Positions 8,637-17,652 are shown, counted from the first letter of the stretch. The stretch is 64,000 bases of DNA from Chimaeribacter arupi (GCF_002858805.1 NZ_PJZI01000006.1:82368-146367); one strand, 5' to 3'. A program made the numbers and translations. The notes: generated by a model not told the origin, from the sequence alone.

Positions 8637-10187
8637 GTGAACGCCAAATCCGGCACGACCTCCTTGTCACTCACGCATACCCCGCTGGGCAAAAGCATGA
8701 TGGCGTTTCTGCTGCTGACGGCACTCGCTGTCATCGTGATTAATGGGTGGTCCCTGTGGAGCGCCTGGCAGCACAGGCTGAAAGAGAAAGAAGATGATGC
8801 CCGGAACCTCTCGGTGTCGCTGGCCCGTCAGGCCGAGGATACCTTTCTCCAGGTGGATATCTCGCTTGGCGAGGTGGTCAGGCACCTCCGGCAGAACGGC
8901 CCGGACTATGCCGCCACGCCCGCTTTTACCCGCCAGTTGCAGGAGCAGCAGGGCAAACTGACGCAACTGCACTCCCTGTCGGTTTTTGATGCCCACGGAA
9001 ACCGGGTAGCTTCCTCGGGGCGTTACGTACCGGCCACATCCAACAACGCTGACCGGGAGTATTTTATCTGGCACCGCACCCACGCAGACACCAACGTGCA
9101 TATCAGCCATGTCACTTACAGCCGCTCCACGTCGGATCTGTTTATTCCGGTATCCGTGCGCCTCAATGACAGCGCGGGCAACTTTGCCGGGATCGCGCTG
9201 GCGGCGGTGAAGGTGGATTACTTCAAACATTTTTACAGCTATTACACCCTGGGCGAGCGGGATGAACTGGGGCTGATCCTGGCGGATACCTCCATCCTCT
9301 ACATGCGCCCGTTCCCGGATACCTATATTGACAGAAGGCTGACCGCCAGCCCGCTGTTCAAAACGCCGCCAAAAGCGCTGAACAGCGGCAACGAGACGTG
9401 GCGCTCCTCGCTGGATGGCGTAAACCGCATCTTCGGCCATGCCCGCTTCGGGCGATACCCGCTGATCGTGCTGGTGGGCTATGACCGGGACAGATTGCGA
9501 TCGGAATGGCTGGCCGCCAACCTGACCTCCGTCACGCTGAATGTGGTGCTGTTGGCGGTGCTGATGGGAATGGGGCTGGTTGTGCTGAGGCAGGTCAGAA
9601 CCAGCATCAGGAATCAGCTCGAGCTGACCCAGACCAAAGACGAACTCACCACCCTCAACCGCACTTTACAGTCGCTGGCACTGGTGGACAGCCTGACCGG
9701 CCTGGCAAACCGCCGGCATTTTGACGCGCTGCTTGCGCAGGGCCTGGCGCGGTCGCAGAAATCCGGTGAGCCGATCTCGCTTATCATGATGGATATCGAC
9801 TTTTTCAAACACTATAACGACACCTACGGGCACGTCGCGGGGGACATGTGCCTGAAAAAGGTAGGTGGCCTGCTCAGCAACATTACATATCGCCATACTG
9901 ACCTGGTGGCCCGTTACGGCGGGGAGGAGTTTGCGATTATTCTGCCTTTCGCGAATGCAGCCGACGCGAAACAGTTAGCTGACCGGGCGGTGAGGGCGGT
10001 CAATGGGGCGGGCATGGTACACGGGGCCACGCTGCTGCCCCATAAAGTGGTCACGATCAGCGCCGGGTGCTGCACGATTATTGCGGATGGGCATGAGGGC
10101 GAGGCCACCGAGTTCCGGGAACGGGCAGACGCGATGCTTTATGAGGCCAAACGCCTTGGCCGCAACCGGGCGCACGCGGAAACGTAG
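8637..10187 (+). CDS. membrane diguanylate cyclase with periplasmic CACHE-like sensor and GGEEF domain
   Basis: GTG 8637 is chosen because AGGA stands about 10 bases upstream; an in-frame GTG at 8550 lacks one. The protein is 516 residues. TM1 is near residues 21-45 (AFLLLTALAVIVINGW), then a periplasmic sensor of about 250 residues resembling dCACHE (SVFDAHGNRVASSG, REYFIWH, FIPVSVRL, GIALAAVKVDYF). TM2 is LTSVTLNVVLLAVLMGMGLVV. A C-terminal GGDEF domain starts at DSLTGLANRRHFD. The catalytic motif is YGGEEF. RHTD five residues before it is an intact product-inhibition I-site. It makes cyclic di-GMP from two GTP. No partner gene is adjacent. Confidence 0.9.
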   Translation: MNAKSGTTSLSLTHTPLGKSMMAFLLLTALAVIVINGWSLWSAWQHRLKEKEDDARNLSVSLARQAEDTFLQVDISLGEVVRHLRQNGPDYAATPAFTRQLQEQQGKLTQLHSLSVFDAHGNRVASSGRYVPATSNNADREYFIWHRTHADTNVHISHVTYSRSTSDLFIPVSVRLNDSAGNFAGIALAAVKVDYFKHFYSYYTLGERDELGLILADTSILYMRPFPDTYIDRRLTASPLFKTPPKALNSGNETWRSSLDGVNRIFGHARFGRYPLIVLVGYDRDRLRSEWLAANLTSVTLNVVLLAVLMGMGLVVLRQVRTSIRNQLELTQTKDELTTLNRTLQSLALVDSLTGLANRRHFDALLAQGLARSQKSGEPISLIMMDIDFFKHYNDTYGHVAGDMCLKKVGGLLSNITYRHTDLVARYGGEEFAIILPFANAADAKQLADRAVRAVNGAGMVHGATLLPHKVVTISAGCCTIIADGHEGEATEFRERADAMLYEAKRLGRNRAHAET

Positions 10188-10310
10188 CCCGCCGCCGGTT
10201 AACGTTATCCTGCCGGGAGGGCATCGGCAAGGGGAACCGGTAATAACAGGCCGGTCGTTATCGCGGCAAAAACCTTAAAACTCCCGTTTCACGATAATAT
10301 AGCCGTTGAA
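10141..10310. repeat. direct repeat copy 1, covering the 3' end of the cyclase gene and the 3' end of the immunity-like gene
   Basis: This segment matches 10741-10908 with scattered differences. The last 38 bp (10273-10310 against 10871-10908) are identical. It includes the final codons of the diguanylate cyclase gene, the spacer and the last 12 codons of the convergent immunity-like gene. Confidence 0.8.
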
Positions 10311-10712
10311 TCTTACCGAGCACTCGTTGTCATTAACCAGTGCTGAGGTCAGGAAAACATTGTGCTTCCCCGTGTTATTCTCATAGGTATATTTAACAAT
10401 CAGGTTTCTGGTATTGTCGTTATAATATATCTGTTTATATTCCTCAGCGGATAACCAACCTTTTCCCTCTTGCCTTGCTTCATTAACCGCAAACTGCTCA
10501 GCCAATATTTCAGTCATTTTGGTGTTGTCGATTAATTCAGCACGGGTTTTATCTTCCTGAAGTATTCGGGCATCTATCCCCATATCCTGTTCCATGGCAT
10601 TGACCATCCCGATGCCAATTGACGCGTGGGGAACGATACAAGGATTTTTTTCAACAGCGCCCAGGCCGGACGATGTCAAGGTTAACGCAATAATCAGTAC
10701 GCGATTTATCAT
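10275..10712 (-). CDS. secreted immunity-like protein, paralogue 2
   Basis: The 145 residues begin with a signal peptide (MINRVLIIALTLTSSGLGAV), followed by a mature domain with two cysteines that could form a disulfide. Its sister at 10873 shares the pattern IGxxMxxAMxxDxGI and the identical tail FNGYIIVKREF. I do not recognise a named family. Tandem periplasmic paralogues behind an Hcp head at 11313 resemble T6SS immunity genes retained after effector turnover. That function is inferred. It converges on the diguanylate cyclase gene. Confidence 0.65.
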   Translation of the reverse strand: MINRVLIIALTLTSSGLGAVEKNPCIVPHASIGIGMVNAMEQDMGIDARILQEDKTRAELIDNTKMTEILAEQFAVNEARQEGKGWLSAEEYKQIYYNDNTRNLIVKYTYENNTGKHNVFLTSALVNDNECSVRFNGYIIVKREF

Positions 10713-10740
10713 ATAACGACAACCTCTTTATCATTGCTCT

Positions 10741-10908
10741 ATAAGGCCACACGCTGCGGCCGCAACCGGGCGCACACAAAGGGGTAAGCGCCCTTTGCCC
10801 CGGCACCCTGCCGGGAACGTAACGGCAGGGAGAACCGGTATAAAAGCCCGGTTGTTATCGCGGCAAAAAACCTTAAAACTCCCGTTTCACGATAATATAG
10901 CCGTTGAA
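10741..10908. repeat. direct repeat copy 2, containing a remnant of the cyclase gene 3' end
   Basis: The segment lies exactly 600 bp (598 bp at its far end) from copy 1. It begins with a degraded copy of the last diguanylate cyclase codons (GGCCGCAACCGGGCGCAC is shared exactly) and runs into the 3' end of the second immunity-like gene. It is the footprint of a tandem duplication of the immunity unit. Confidence 0.8.
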
Positions 10909-11316
10909 CCGTATGCTGCATTCATCATCATTAATAATGTGTGAGGCTAAAATAATATTGTGTTTATGCTCCCTATTGATGTAGTCATATTCCACAATAA
11001 TATTCTGTGCATTTGATTGCCTATAAATATCGCTGTAGTCACTTTCTTTTAATGGGTTACCTTCTATTGATTTATAGCTTTGATGGCCATAAAGTTCAGC
11101 CAGTTTTTTTGTGACATTTTGTTTGCTTATTAATGTCATCTTTGTTTGGTTGAGAAGTAAATCATGCTCTTTTATACCAAAATCATTGATCATGGCATCT
11201 GTCATACTTACGCCAATACTTCGATGAATATCAAGGCAGGGTTCCGGGATAACATCAGCCAGTGCTGAGCATGATGCAAAAAGAAGTAAATAAGAAAGGA
11301 TTGATTTTTTTCTCAT
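10873..11316 (-). CDS. secreted immunity-like protein, paralogue 1
   Basis: The 147 residues start with a clear signal peptide (KKSILSYLLLFASCSALAD). The mature part has two cysteines (PCLDIHRSIG and DDECSIRFNG) and the same C-terminal FNGYIIVKREF as its neighbour. The ATG overlaps the stop of the Hcp-head frame at 11313-11315 by 4 bp, the coupling usual for effector-immunity pairs. The bases look more AT-rich than the surrounding metabolic genes. I infer a periplasmic T6SS immunity protein; no domain is recognised with certainty. Confidence 0.65.
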   Translation of the reverse strand: MRKKSILSYLLLFASCSALADVIPEPCLDIHRSIGVSMTDAMINDFGIKEHDLLLNQTKMTLISKQNVTKKLAELYGHQSYKSIEGNPLKESDYSDIYRQSNAQNIIVEYDYINREHKHNIILASHIINDDECSIRFNGYIIVKREF

Positions 11317-11495
11317 AGGACGATGAGCTCCCTGTCGTCACTGTCAGCAGCGCTTTTGGAGTTATGCATAATGGTATTCACCGACACCACCCTGACCCCT
11401 TCAGGCAATATATAGTAATACGCCTCCTTATCCACCGAACCTTTAATCGGTATACCGGCCTCATCTTTTATCCAGAGACAGGGAGGAATTGCCAT
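11313..11495 (-). pseudogene. Hcp N-terminal head fused to an unrelated 38-residue tail
   Basis: Residues 1-22 (MAIPPCLWIKD to IKGSVD) match the start of T6SS Hcp/EvpC tube proteins. The next residues (KEAYYYILPEGVRVV onward) do not look like Hcp, and the frame ends after 60 codons instead of about 160. An internal deletion in an Hcp-effector fusion, leaving the head and the last residues of the toxin, would explain this. It overlaps the next gene by 4 bp. A short functional protein is possible but less likely. Confidence 0.6.
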
Positions 11496-11940
11496 TGATT
11501 TTCTCCTGAATGATTAAAAACCCTGTACAGTGTGCGCCTGTTTTAAACTGACAACAAATATTGAAAATCAATGGGTTAACGTTAATTTATAGTCGTGGTT
11601 TATCATTAACGTTTTTCTCAAGACACATATCCCTCATAAACTTTCCCTGTGTTCTGCCGCCTTGTGCTTTCACCGAAATTGCGCTGATCCGGGTATCACA
11701 ATTATCCGGCGCGTAATCACACTTTCCTGATAAGGGTATTGTCTGGTGTTTTTTCTGCTGTAGATTGCTAACTCGAGTTAGCTTGGCGGAAGAGGGTGAG
11801 GATAGGCCGCGTGGGGCGCGGGCAATAGGTCTCCTCTTCGCAGTGGCCGGGCAGACACGGCACAGTGTGCGGCCTGCCGGTGCGGGATGGCCGCATGTTC
11901 AGCCTGGGACAAGCAGGCTTTTGCGATGAGGAGCTAGACC
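11496..11940. other. promoter region of the D-arabinofuranoside locus
   Basis: This 445-bp gap separates the Hcp head from the GH172 gene. It carries the perfect palindromic operator at 11767-11782 and a GAGGAG ribosome binding site near 11927. No gene or RNA was recognised in the rest. Confidence 0.55.
11767..11782. promoter_or_regulatory. LacI-type operator 1 (perfect 16-bp palindrome)
   Basis: GCTAACTCGAGTTAGC is fully self-complementary and lies 158 bp before the GH172 start. Close variants at 17411 and 17581 flank the kinase/isomerase promoter region, and a LacI regulator is encoded in the locus. Binding is inferred. Confidence 0.75.
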
Positions 11941-13248
11941 ATGCATCACATGACATCAGGGCTACTGGGGCATTTGACCAAAACCAGCCAGGCCACCAGC
12001 GGGCGCTTTTCCAGCCACGACACCAGCGGGAAAAATCAGGATTACTGGATGATCGGCGCAGGGGACACTGTGCGGCTGGCGGACATCCAGGGGCCGGGCT
12101 GTATTACCCATCTGTGGATGACGCAGTTCTGCCGCCGCGTGCTCGGGCCGGGGCTGATTGACCCGGCCGCCGGGCAATATGTCGCGCCCATCAATGAGAT
12201 CAATAACGCGCTCGGCGTCAGCTGGGAAATCCACGACCCGGACTACTACCGCAAAGTGTTGCTGAAAATCTACTGGGATGACCAGACCACGCCCTCGGTG
12301 TTGGTGCCGCTGGGGGATTTCTTCTGCGTCGGCCACGGCATCCCGGCCACCTTCACCAGCCTGCCGTTTACCGTCTCTGTCCGGCCGGAAGAGCAGTACC
12401 GCCCCGGCGGCACGGCGGCGCTTAACTGCTACCTGCCGATGCCGTTTAACCGCCGGGCGATTATCGAAGTCGAAAACCAGAACGACGTGCCTTACGGGCA
12501 ATATTTCCACATCGATTACGAGCAGTACCCGCAGGCGCTGGGCACCGATACCGCCTATTTCCACGCCAGCTGGCGGCGTGAAGCGCCCTGTGCCGGCTGG
12601 GCGCCGGAGTTGCAGGTCAACAGCCCCGAGGTGAATATTCCGAACCTGGACGGCGCCAATAACTATGTGATCCTCGACATCGAAGGCGAGGGGCATTACA
12701 TCGGTTGCAACCTGTCGGTGGCCCACGCGCAGGGCACCTGGTGGGGCGAAGGGGATGACATGATCTTCGTGGACGATGACACCTGGCCGCCGACGCTGGT
12801 GGGCACCGGCAGCGAAGACTATTTCAACCATGCGTGGGGGATGCAGGAGAACGCCTCGCTGATGAACGGCTGCTCGCTGCATGACGCGCATGTGCCGGGG
12901 CACCAGACCTGCTACCGCTTCCACCTCACCGATCCGGTGCATTTCAAAAAACGTATCCGCGTCACCATGGAACACGGCCACGCCAACCACCTGGCGGATG
13001 ACTGGGCCACCACCGCCTACTGGTATCAGACCTTGCCCTCCCAACCGGTCACCATCCAGCCGGTAGAGGAACGGCTGCCGGGGCAACGCACGGGGGAACC
13101 GCAGGTGGCGTTAACCCCGGAAATGCAGCAGCAAAAAGCGCAGGCGCAGCAGCGTTTCGCGGCGATGATGCGCCTGCGCCAGGAGGGTATTGACCAGAAA
13201 CTGGCGGCCACGCGGCAAAAATCCGCGCTGAACCGCCGGACAAAATAA
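11941..13248 (+). CDS. GH172 (DUF2961) glycoside hydrolase, probable cytoplasmic alpha-D-arabinofuranosidase
   Basis: The 435 residues carry the DUF2961/GH172 hallmarks: an N-terminal beta-jelly-roll region (IQGPGCITHLWMT), then GEGDDMIFVDDDTWPPTLVGTGSEDYFNHAWG, which includes the likely catalytic Glu of GSEDYF. GH172 members hydrolyse alpha-D-fructofuranosides or alpha-D-arabinofuranosides. There is no signal peptide, so it would act on an imported oligosaccharide. The last 50 residues form a charged Gln-rich helix. ATG 11941 has GAGGAG about 8 bases upstream. The adjacent symporter, FucI-type isomerase and pentulose kinase favour a D-arabinose-releasing enzyme over a fructosidase. The family is firm and the substrate inferred. 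Confidence 0.85.
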   Translation: MHHMTSGLLGHLTKTSQATSGRFSSHDTSGKNQDYWMIGAGDTVRLADIQGPGCITHLWMTQFCRRVLGPGLIDPAAGQYVAPINEINNALGVSWEIHDPDYYRKVLLKIYWDDQTTPSVLVPLGDFFCVGHGIPATFTSLPFTVSVRPEEQYRPGGTAALNCYLPMPFNRRAIIEVENQNDVPYGQYFHIDYEQYPQALGTDTAYFHASWRREAPCAGWAPELQVNSPEVNIPNLDGANNYVILDIEGEGHYIGCNLSVAHAQGTWWGEGDDMIFVDDDTWPPTLVGTGSEDYFNHAWGMQENASLMNGCSLHDAHVPGHQTCYRFHLTDPVHFKKRIRVTMEHGHANHLADDWATTAYWYQTLPSQPVTIQPVEERLPGQRTGEPQVALTPEMQQQKAQAQQRFAAMMRLRQEGIDQKLAATRQKSALNRRTK

Positions 13249-13313
13249 CCCTTCCCCCTGTCAGGGCAGGGCCAGCCTGCCCTGAACCCGTTGACGTGAA
13301 CCGAGGTACAGTG

Positions 13314-14678
13314 ATGGATAACCGATTATCTGTGCTGGAAAAAAGTGCCTATGGCTCGGGTGACATGGCGCTCACCATCTCCATAATTTCAGCCTCTATT
13401 TTGATTTACGCTTTCCTGATCCAGGTGGTCGGGTTAACGCCCGTGGACGCCGGCTGGATCCTGATGGCGGTGCGCACCATTGATGCCATCTCCGACCCGA
13501 TGATGGGCTGGCTGACCGGCAAAGTGCGCACGCGCCTCGGCCGTTACCGCCATTGGTTGCTGATTGGCGCGCTGCCGTTCGGCATCTCCCTTTACCTGCT
13601 GTTTACCACGTTCGGCCAGAGCTACGGCGAGAAAATGGCCTGGTCAACCGGGGTTTATATCTTTAACAGCCTGGCATTTACCGTGCTGGCCATTCCTTAT
13701 ATCTCGCTGATCGGCGTGATGACGCGTGACCCGCAGGAGCGGCTGCTGGCGAACGCGTACCGGTTCCCGATGGCGAAAGTCGCCACGCTGATTGTCTCCA
13801 CCTTTGTGCCGTATTGGGTCACCAGCGGCGGGGATGCGCGCAGCAGTTATGCGAATGCGTTTCTGGTGATTGGGCTGGTCAGCGTCGCGCTGGTGATGTT
13901 CTGCGCCTTTAACGTCAAAGAGCGCGTCAAACCGGAAGCGCCGCCCGAACCGCTGGCGCGGCAGATTTCCGGGCTGGTGAAAAACGATCAATGGCTGGCG
14001 CTGAGCCTGGCGATGGTACTGCTGTTTATCGGCTTGCTGGTGAACGGCAGCATCGCCATCATCTACGGCAAGGAGTTCGCCGGGGCCACCGATGGCTGGG
14101 GCATCGCGTTTTTCATGGGCATGGGATCGGTGGGCGGCATCGTCGGCCCGTTTGTCTCGCTCTGGCTCACGAAACGCTACTGCAAAGTCGCGGTGTTCCG
14201 CTGGTCGATGTATGGCTCGGCGCTGGTGTCGGCGCTGGCCTGGCTGCTGGTGGGGCAGAACGATTTCTACCTGGCGACCGCCTTTTACCTGCTCTGTTCG
14301 ATCGTCTCGCAGATCAACACCCCGATCCTCTGGTCATCAATTACTGAAGCCTCGGATTACGGCCGGATTAAAACCGGCATCGACGCGGGCGGGCTGTCGA
14401 TTGGGATGATCTCGTTTTGCCAGAAATTCGGGATGGGATTATCCGGCCCGATCACCGGATACCTGATGACCTGGGTCGGTTACCGCGCCGGTACTGCGCT
14501 ACAGCCGGAGGCCATCAGCGGGATAGAGGGGATCATGACGCTGGTGCCCGCCTTCTTTTATATTGTGGTCGGGCTGGTGATGCGCAAATACATCATCAAC
14601 AACAGCTACTACAACGCCATGATGGCGGAAAACAGCCTGCCCGCCGCCGCAATCAAAGAGCACCAATGGGCGGGCTGA
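13314..14678 (+). CDS. GPH-family glycoside:cation symporter
   Basis: The 454 residues match the glycoside-pentoside-hexuronide symporters related to MelB and XylP. The signs are KSAYGSGDMA at the N-terminus, RTIDAISDPMMGWLTGKVRTRLGRYRHW in the TM2/loop region, and about twelve hydrophobic segments. GAGGTA precedes ATG 13314; an upstream in-frame start at 13296 is less well placed. It follows the GH172 gene by 65 bp, probably as one operon. It likely imports the D-arabinofuranosyl disaccharide or oligosaccharide that GH172 cleaves. Confidence 0.88.
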   Translation: MDNRLSVLEKSAYGSGDMALTISIISASILIYAFLIQVVGLTPVDAGWILMAVRTIDAISDPMMGWLTGKVRTRLGRYRHWLLIGALPFGISLYLLFTTFGQSYGEKMAWSTGVYIFNSLAFTVLAIPYISLIGVMTRDPQERLLANAYRFPMAKVATLIVSTFVPYWVTSGGDARSSYANAFLVIGLVSVALVMFCAFNVKERVKPEAPPEPLARQISGLVKNDQWLALSLAMVLLFIGLLVNGSIAIIYGKEFAGATDGWGIAFFMGMGSVGGIVGPFVSLWLTKRYCKVAVFRWSMYGSALVSALAWLLVGQNDFYLATAFYLLCSIVSQINTPILWSSITEASDYGRIKTGIDAGGLSIGMISFCQKFGMGLSGPITGYLMTWVGYRAGTALQPEAISGIEGIMTLVPAFFYIVVGLVMRKYIINNSYYNAMMAENSLPAAAIKEHQWAG

Positions 14679-14689
14679 CGGGACGGCGG

Positions 14690-15682
14690 TCAGCGGTGCC
14701 GGGTGATTAACGTCATGTCCACATTCAGCGCGCCCAGCGGGGGCGCGCCGTCTATCCGCTGCTGCATCATCTCAAACGCCTGCTGCGCCCAGGCATCCTC
14801 GTTCTGCTGCATCGACCAGACATTATTCGCCAGGAAACTCAGCATCGGGTGCTCGTCAAAGGTGCCGAGGTTGATAGCGCCCGGCAGCGCCCCGGCGTGG
14901 GCGCGCACGGCCTCAATCGCCCCTTCCAGCACCGGCAGGGAGGAGGCGATAAAGGCGGCGGGCAGCCCGTGCGTATTGATGACCTGCGCCATCATCGCGT
15001 TGCCGCTTTCGGCGCTGTTGCCGCGGCCGGTCGCCACCCAGGCTGCCGGGTCAAGGCCGTGCGCCGTCAGTGCGCGCCGGTAGCCCGCCAGCCGTTGGCG
15101 GATGGAAGGCAGCTCCGGGTCACCGGCCAGGAACCACAACGGCGGCGCGCCCGCCTGCAACATCGCCTGCGTCAGCGTCTCGCCCCCATCAATGTTATTG
15201 CTCTCGACCAGCGAATGGTTCATCCCGAGGAAATCACGGTCGAGAAACACCAGCGGTTTTTTTACCCGCTTCAGGTGGTGCTGCTGGTTCTCACGGCTGG
15301 AGGGCACAATAAACAGCCCGTCGGTGTTGCGCGCAATCATCGCCTCCACCCGCTTATTCTCATACTCCGGGTCATCGTAGGTGCAGCTGATCATCAGCTG
15401 GTAGCCGAATTTACGGCAGTACAGCTCCAGCTTTTCGGCCAGCGTGGCAAAAAAGACGTTGGAGAGGCAGGGCAGGATCAGCCCGAGGGTGTAGGTTTTA
15501 TTGAGTTTCAGGCTGCGGGCGGAGTGGTTGAGGGTATAGCCGTGGTGGCCGACATACTCCATGACCCGCGTCTGGGTTTTCGCGCTGATGCGGTACTGTG
15601 CTGCTTTGTTCCCCAATACCAGCCGGACGGTGGTCACCGACAGGTTCAGGTCATTCGCTATCTGTTCTACCGTTTTCGCCAT
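14690..15682 (-). CDS. LacI-family repressor of the D-arabinofuranoside locus
   Basis: The 330-residue protein begins with a LacI helix-turn-helix (TVEQIANDLNLSVTTVRLVLG), a hinge helix (LNHSARSLKLNK), and a periplasmic-binding-like sugar domain (TLGLILPCLSNVFFATLAEKLE, VESNNIDGG, NLGTFDEHP). It is convergent with the symporter gene and ends 11 bp from its stop. The three GCT-N4-TCGA-N4-AGC palindromes at 11767, 17411 and 17581 are its likely operators. The effector may be D-arabinose, D-ribulose or a phosphate of it. The family is firm. Confidence 0.88.
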   Translation of the reverse strand: MAKTVEQIANDLNLSVTTVRLVLGNKAAQYRISAKTQTRVMEYVGHHGYTLNHSARSLKLNKTYTLGLILPCLSNVFFATLAEKLELYCRKFGYQLMISCTYDDPEYENKRVEAMIARNTDGLFIVPSSRENQQHHLKRVKKPLVFLDRDFLGMNHSLVESNNIDGGETLTQAMLQAGAPPLWFLAGDPELPSIRQRLAGYRRALTAHGLDPAAWVATGRGNSAESGNAMMAQVINTHGLPAAFIASSLPVLEGAIEAVRAHAGALPGAINLGTFDEHPMLSFLANNVWSMQQNEDAWAQQAFEMMQQRIDGAPPLGALNVDMTLITRHR

Positions 15683-15798
15683 GCCATACCGCTCCCTTCA
15701 CGCCGTGACTGGCCGGTAGTATAAAGGCAAAGCGCGTGCAGCGCCCCCCTAAACAGGCGGGGGGCTGCGATAACCTGCGCCGGAACAGCAAGATAGCC

Positions 15799-17379
15799 TC
15801 AGCGCATCAGCGTATTGAGCGCCTGTTGCTGATCGTACATCGCCAGATAGGCGCGGTATTTCTGATCGTGGAACGCTTTTTTCGTCACATTGGCCGCGAT
15901 CACCCGGTCAGGGCGCACCATCGCCGCACAGGCGGCGGTGATGTCCGGCCAGTAACCGCCTGCCGCCGCGCCGGTAATGGCCGCGCCGAGCGTGACCGGG
16001 TCATCGTCACTCACCAGCTGGATATCACAGCCGGTGATGTCGGCGTATTCGCGCAGCCACAGCGGGTTACGCGTCGCCCCGCCGCACATCACCAGCCGCG
16101 TGACCCGGTGGCCGGAGGCCGCCATTACCTCCATGATGTGCCGGGTGCCGTAGGCGATCGCCTGTAGCGTGGCGAGGTAAAGCCGTGCCAGTGCCGGTTC
16201 GCCGCGTTCCAGCGTCAGGCCGCTGACGCTGCCGCGTGCGTCCGGTTGGGCACGGGGTGAGCGGTTGCCGTGGTGATCCGCCAGCACATGCAGGTGGCGG
16301 GTCGGGAACGGCTCGCGCTGTTCCAGTTGTGCCACCCAACGGTTGACCAGTTCCACCGGGTGGCACTGCTGCGCGGCGGCCTGCTCCGTGAGGTGCACAC
16401 TGCCGCCCTGCTGGTGCAGCGTCCAGTCCACCAGCGCGCCCGCCGCGCTCTGCCCGCCCTCCGTCAGCCACCAGCCCGGCAGCATCGCTGACCAGTACGG
16501 CCCCCAGACCCCCGGCGTCATCACCTTTTCGCGGTTCGCCAGCATATGGCAGTTGGAGGTACCGCTGATCAGCGCCAGCGTGGCGTCCGGTTGGGCACCC
16601 AGCAGCGCCAGCCCGCCCGCATGGGCATCGATCATCCCGGCGGCCACCACCACCTGCGGCGACAGCCCCAGCGCGTCGGCTGCTTGCGGGGTGAGCGTCC
16701 CGGCACGTGCGCCGACCTCCAGCACCGTCGCCGGGAGTTTTTCCGGCAGATCGCCGAGGCCGACCGCCGCCAGCAGGCTGTCACTGAAGCGGCGCTCATG
16801 CGCCAGGTAATTCCACTTGCAGGTCAGGGTACAGAGGCTGGCGGCGTCCTGGCCGGTGGCTTTCCATACCAGAAAATCCGCCAGGTCGAAGAAACGGTGC
16901 ACCTGCCGGTAGCGTTCCGGCAAATGGGTTTTCAGCCACAGCACCTTGGGCAGTTGCATCTCGAGGCTGACTTCACCGCCGACATACTGCAACGCCTCAT
17001 CACCGGTCTGGTTGATGCAGGCGGCTTCAGCCCCGGCGCGGTGATCCATCCACATGATGGTGTCGTGCGCCGCGTTTCCCTCGGGCGACACCGCCACGCC
17101 GTGGCCCGCCGCATCCACCGCCACCAGCGAACAGGTGGCGTCAAACCCCAGCGAGCGCACCGCCCGGCGGTCAATACCGGCTTTGTCCAGCGCGGTATTG
17201 ACCACCGCGCAGACCTGCTGCCAGATCTCTGACGAGGCGTGTTCCACCCGCTCGCCGCCGGGGCGGAACTGGGTAATGGGTTCTACCGCAAACGCCAACC
17301 GCGTACCTTGCGCGTCATACACGCCGGCCCGTACGCTGGCTGAGCCGACATCCACCCCTAAAAAGTAATCCTGTGCCAT
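15799..17379 (-). CDS. FGGY-family pentulose kinase, probable D-ribulokinase
   Basis: ATG 17379 is preceded by GGAGGG at good spacing; the longer frame from 17454 would run through the operator at 17411-17426. The 526 residues show FGGY kinase features: the N-terminal LGVDVGSASVRAGVYD, MWMDHRA, substrate-side AGMIDAHAGG, LALISGTSNCH, and C-terminal LVMCGGATRNPLW. Length and motifs fit the D-ribulokinase/pentulose kinase subgroup rather than L-fuculokinase (about 470 residues). The product would be D-ribulose 5-phosphate, which enters the pentose phosphate pathway directly. It is divergent from the isomerase gene. Confidence 0.85.
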   Translation of the reverse strand: MAQDYFLGVDVGSASVRAGVYDAQGTRLAFAVEPITQFRPGGERVEHASSEIWQQVCAVVNTALDKAGIDRRAVRSLGFDATCSLVAVDAAGHGVAVSPEGNAAHDTIMWMDHRAGAEAACINQTGDEALQYVGGEVSLEMQLPKVLWLKTHLPERYRQVHRFFDLADFLVWKATGQDAASLCTLTCKWNYLAHERRFSDSLLAAVGLGDLPEKLPATVLEVGARAGTLTPQAADALGLSPQVVVAAGMIDAHAGGLALLGAQPDATLALISGTSNCHMLANREKVMTPGVWGPYWSAMLPGWWLTEGGQSAAGALVDWTLHQQGGSVHLTEQAAAQQCHPVELVNRWVAQLEQREPFPTRHLHVLADHHGNRSPRAQPDARGSVSGLTLERGEPALARLYLATLQAIAYGTRHIMEVMAASGHRVTRLVMCGGATRNPLWLREYADITGCDIQLVSDDDPVTLGAAITGAAAGGYWPDITAACAAMVRPDRVIAANVTKKAFHDQKYRAYLAMYDQQQALNTLMR

Positions 17380-17410
17380 TTTCCCTCCTGCGGTGTTGCG
17401 ATGAGTCATT

Positions 17411-17426
17411 GCTGATTCGACGTAGC
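17411..17426. promoter_or_regulatory. LacI-type operator 3, upstream of the kinase
   Basis: On the minus strand the site reads GCTACGTCGAATCAGC, matching 13 of 16 positions of operator 1 or better with operator 2. It is 32 bp before the kinase start codon, where bound repressor would block transcription. Confidence 0.65.
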
Positions 17427-17580
17427 GTTGGGCAGACCATAATTCACCCGGCATTTTCCCTCAAACAGTTTGGCAGAAGTTTGTGAACGGGCGCAGGTCA
17501 GCCGCGCTTTTGTGCGCAGGCGTGAAAACCCTCACAGAACGTTCCGAAAGAGGTTGCCGCCTTTTTGCTGTTCGCCCTAA

Positions 17581-17596
17581 GCTACGTCGAGTTAGC
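17581..17596. promoter_or_regulatory. LacI-type operator 2, upstream of the isomerase
   Basis: GCTACGTCGAGTTAGC shares the TCGA centre and both GCT/AGC ends with operators 1 and 3. It is 57 bp before the isomerase ATG, in the 273-bp divergent promoter region. Confidence 0.7.
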
Positions 17597-17652
17597 AATA
17601 ATCTTCGCCGGAAATGCGGCGTACCGCGTGATTCTTTTTATAGGGGAACGTT

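Noticed and set aside
11962..13086. Long antisense open frame opposite the GH172 gene
   Set aside because: It has no ribosome binding site and no domain, and lies wholly on the reverse of a well-supported GC-rich gene. The same applies to 34994-35956, 38391-39521 and 24006-24887.
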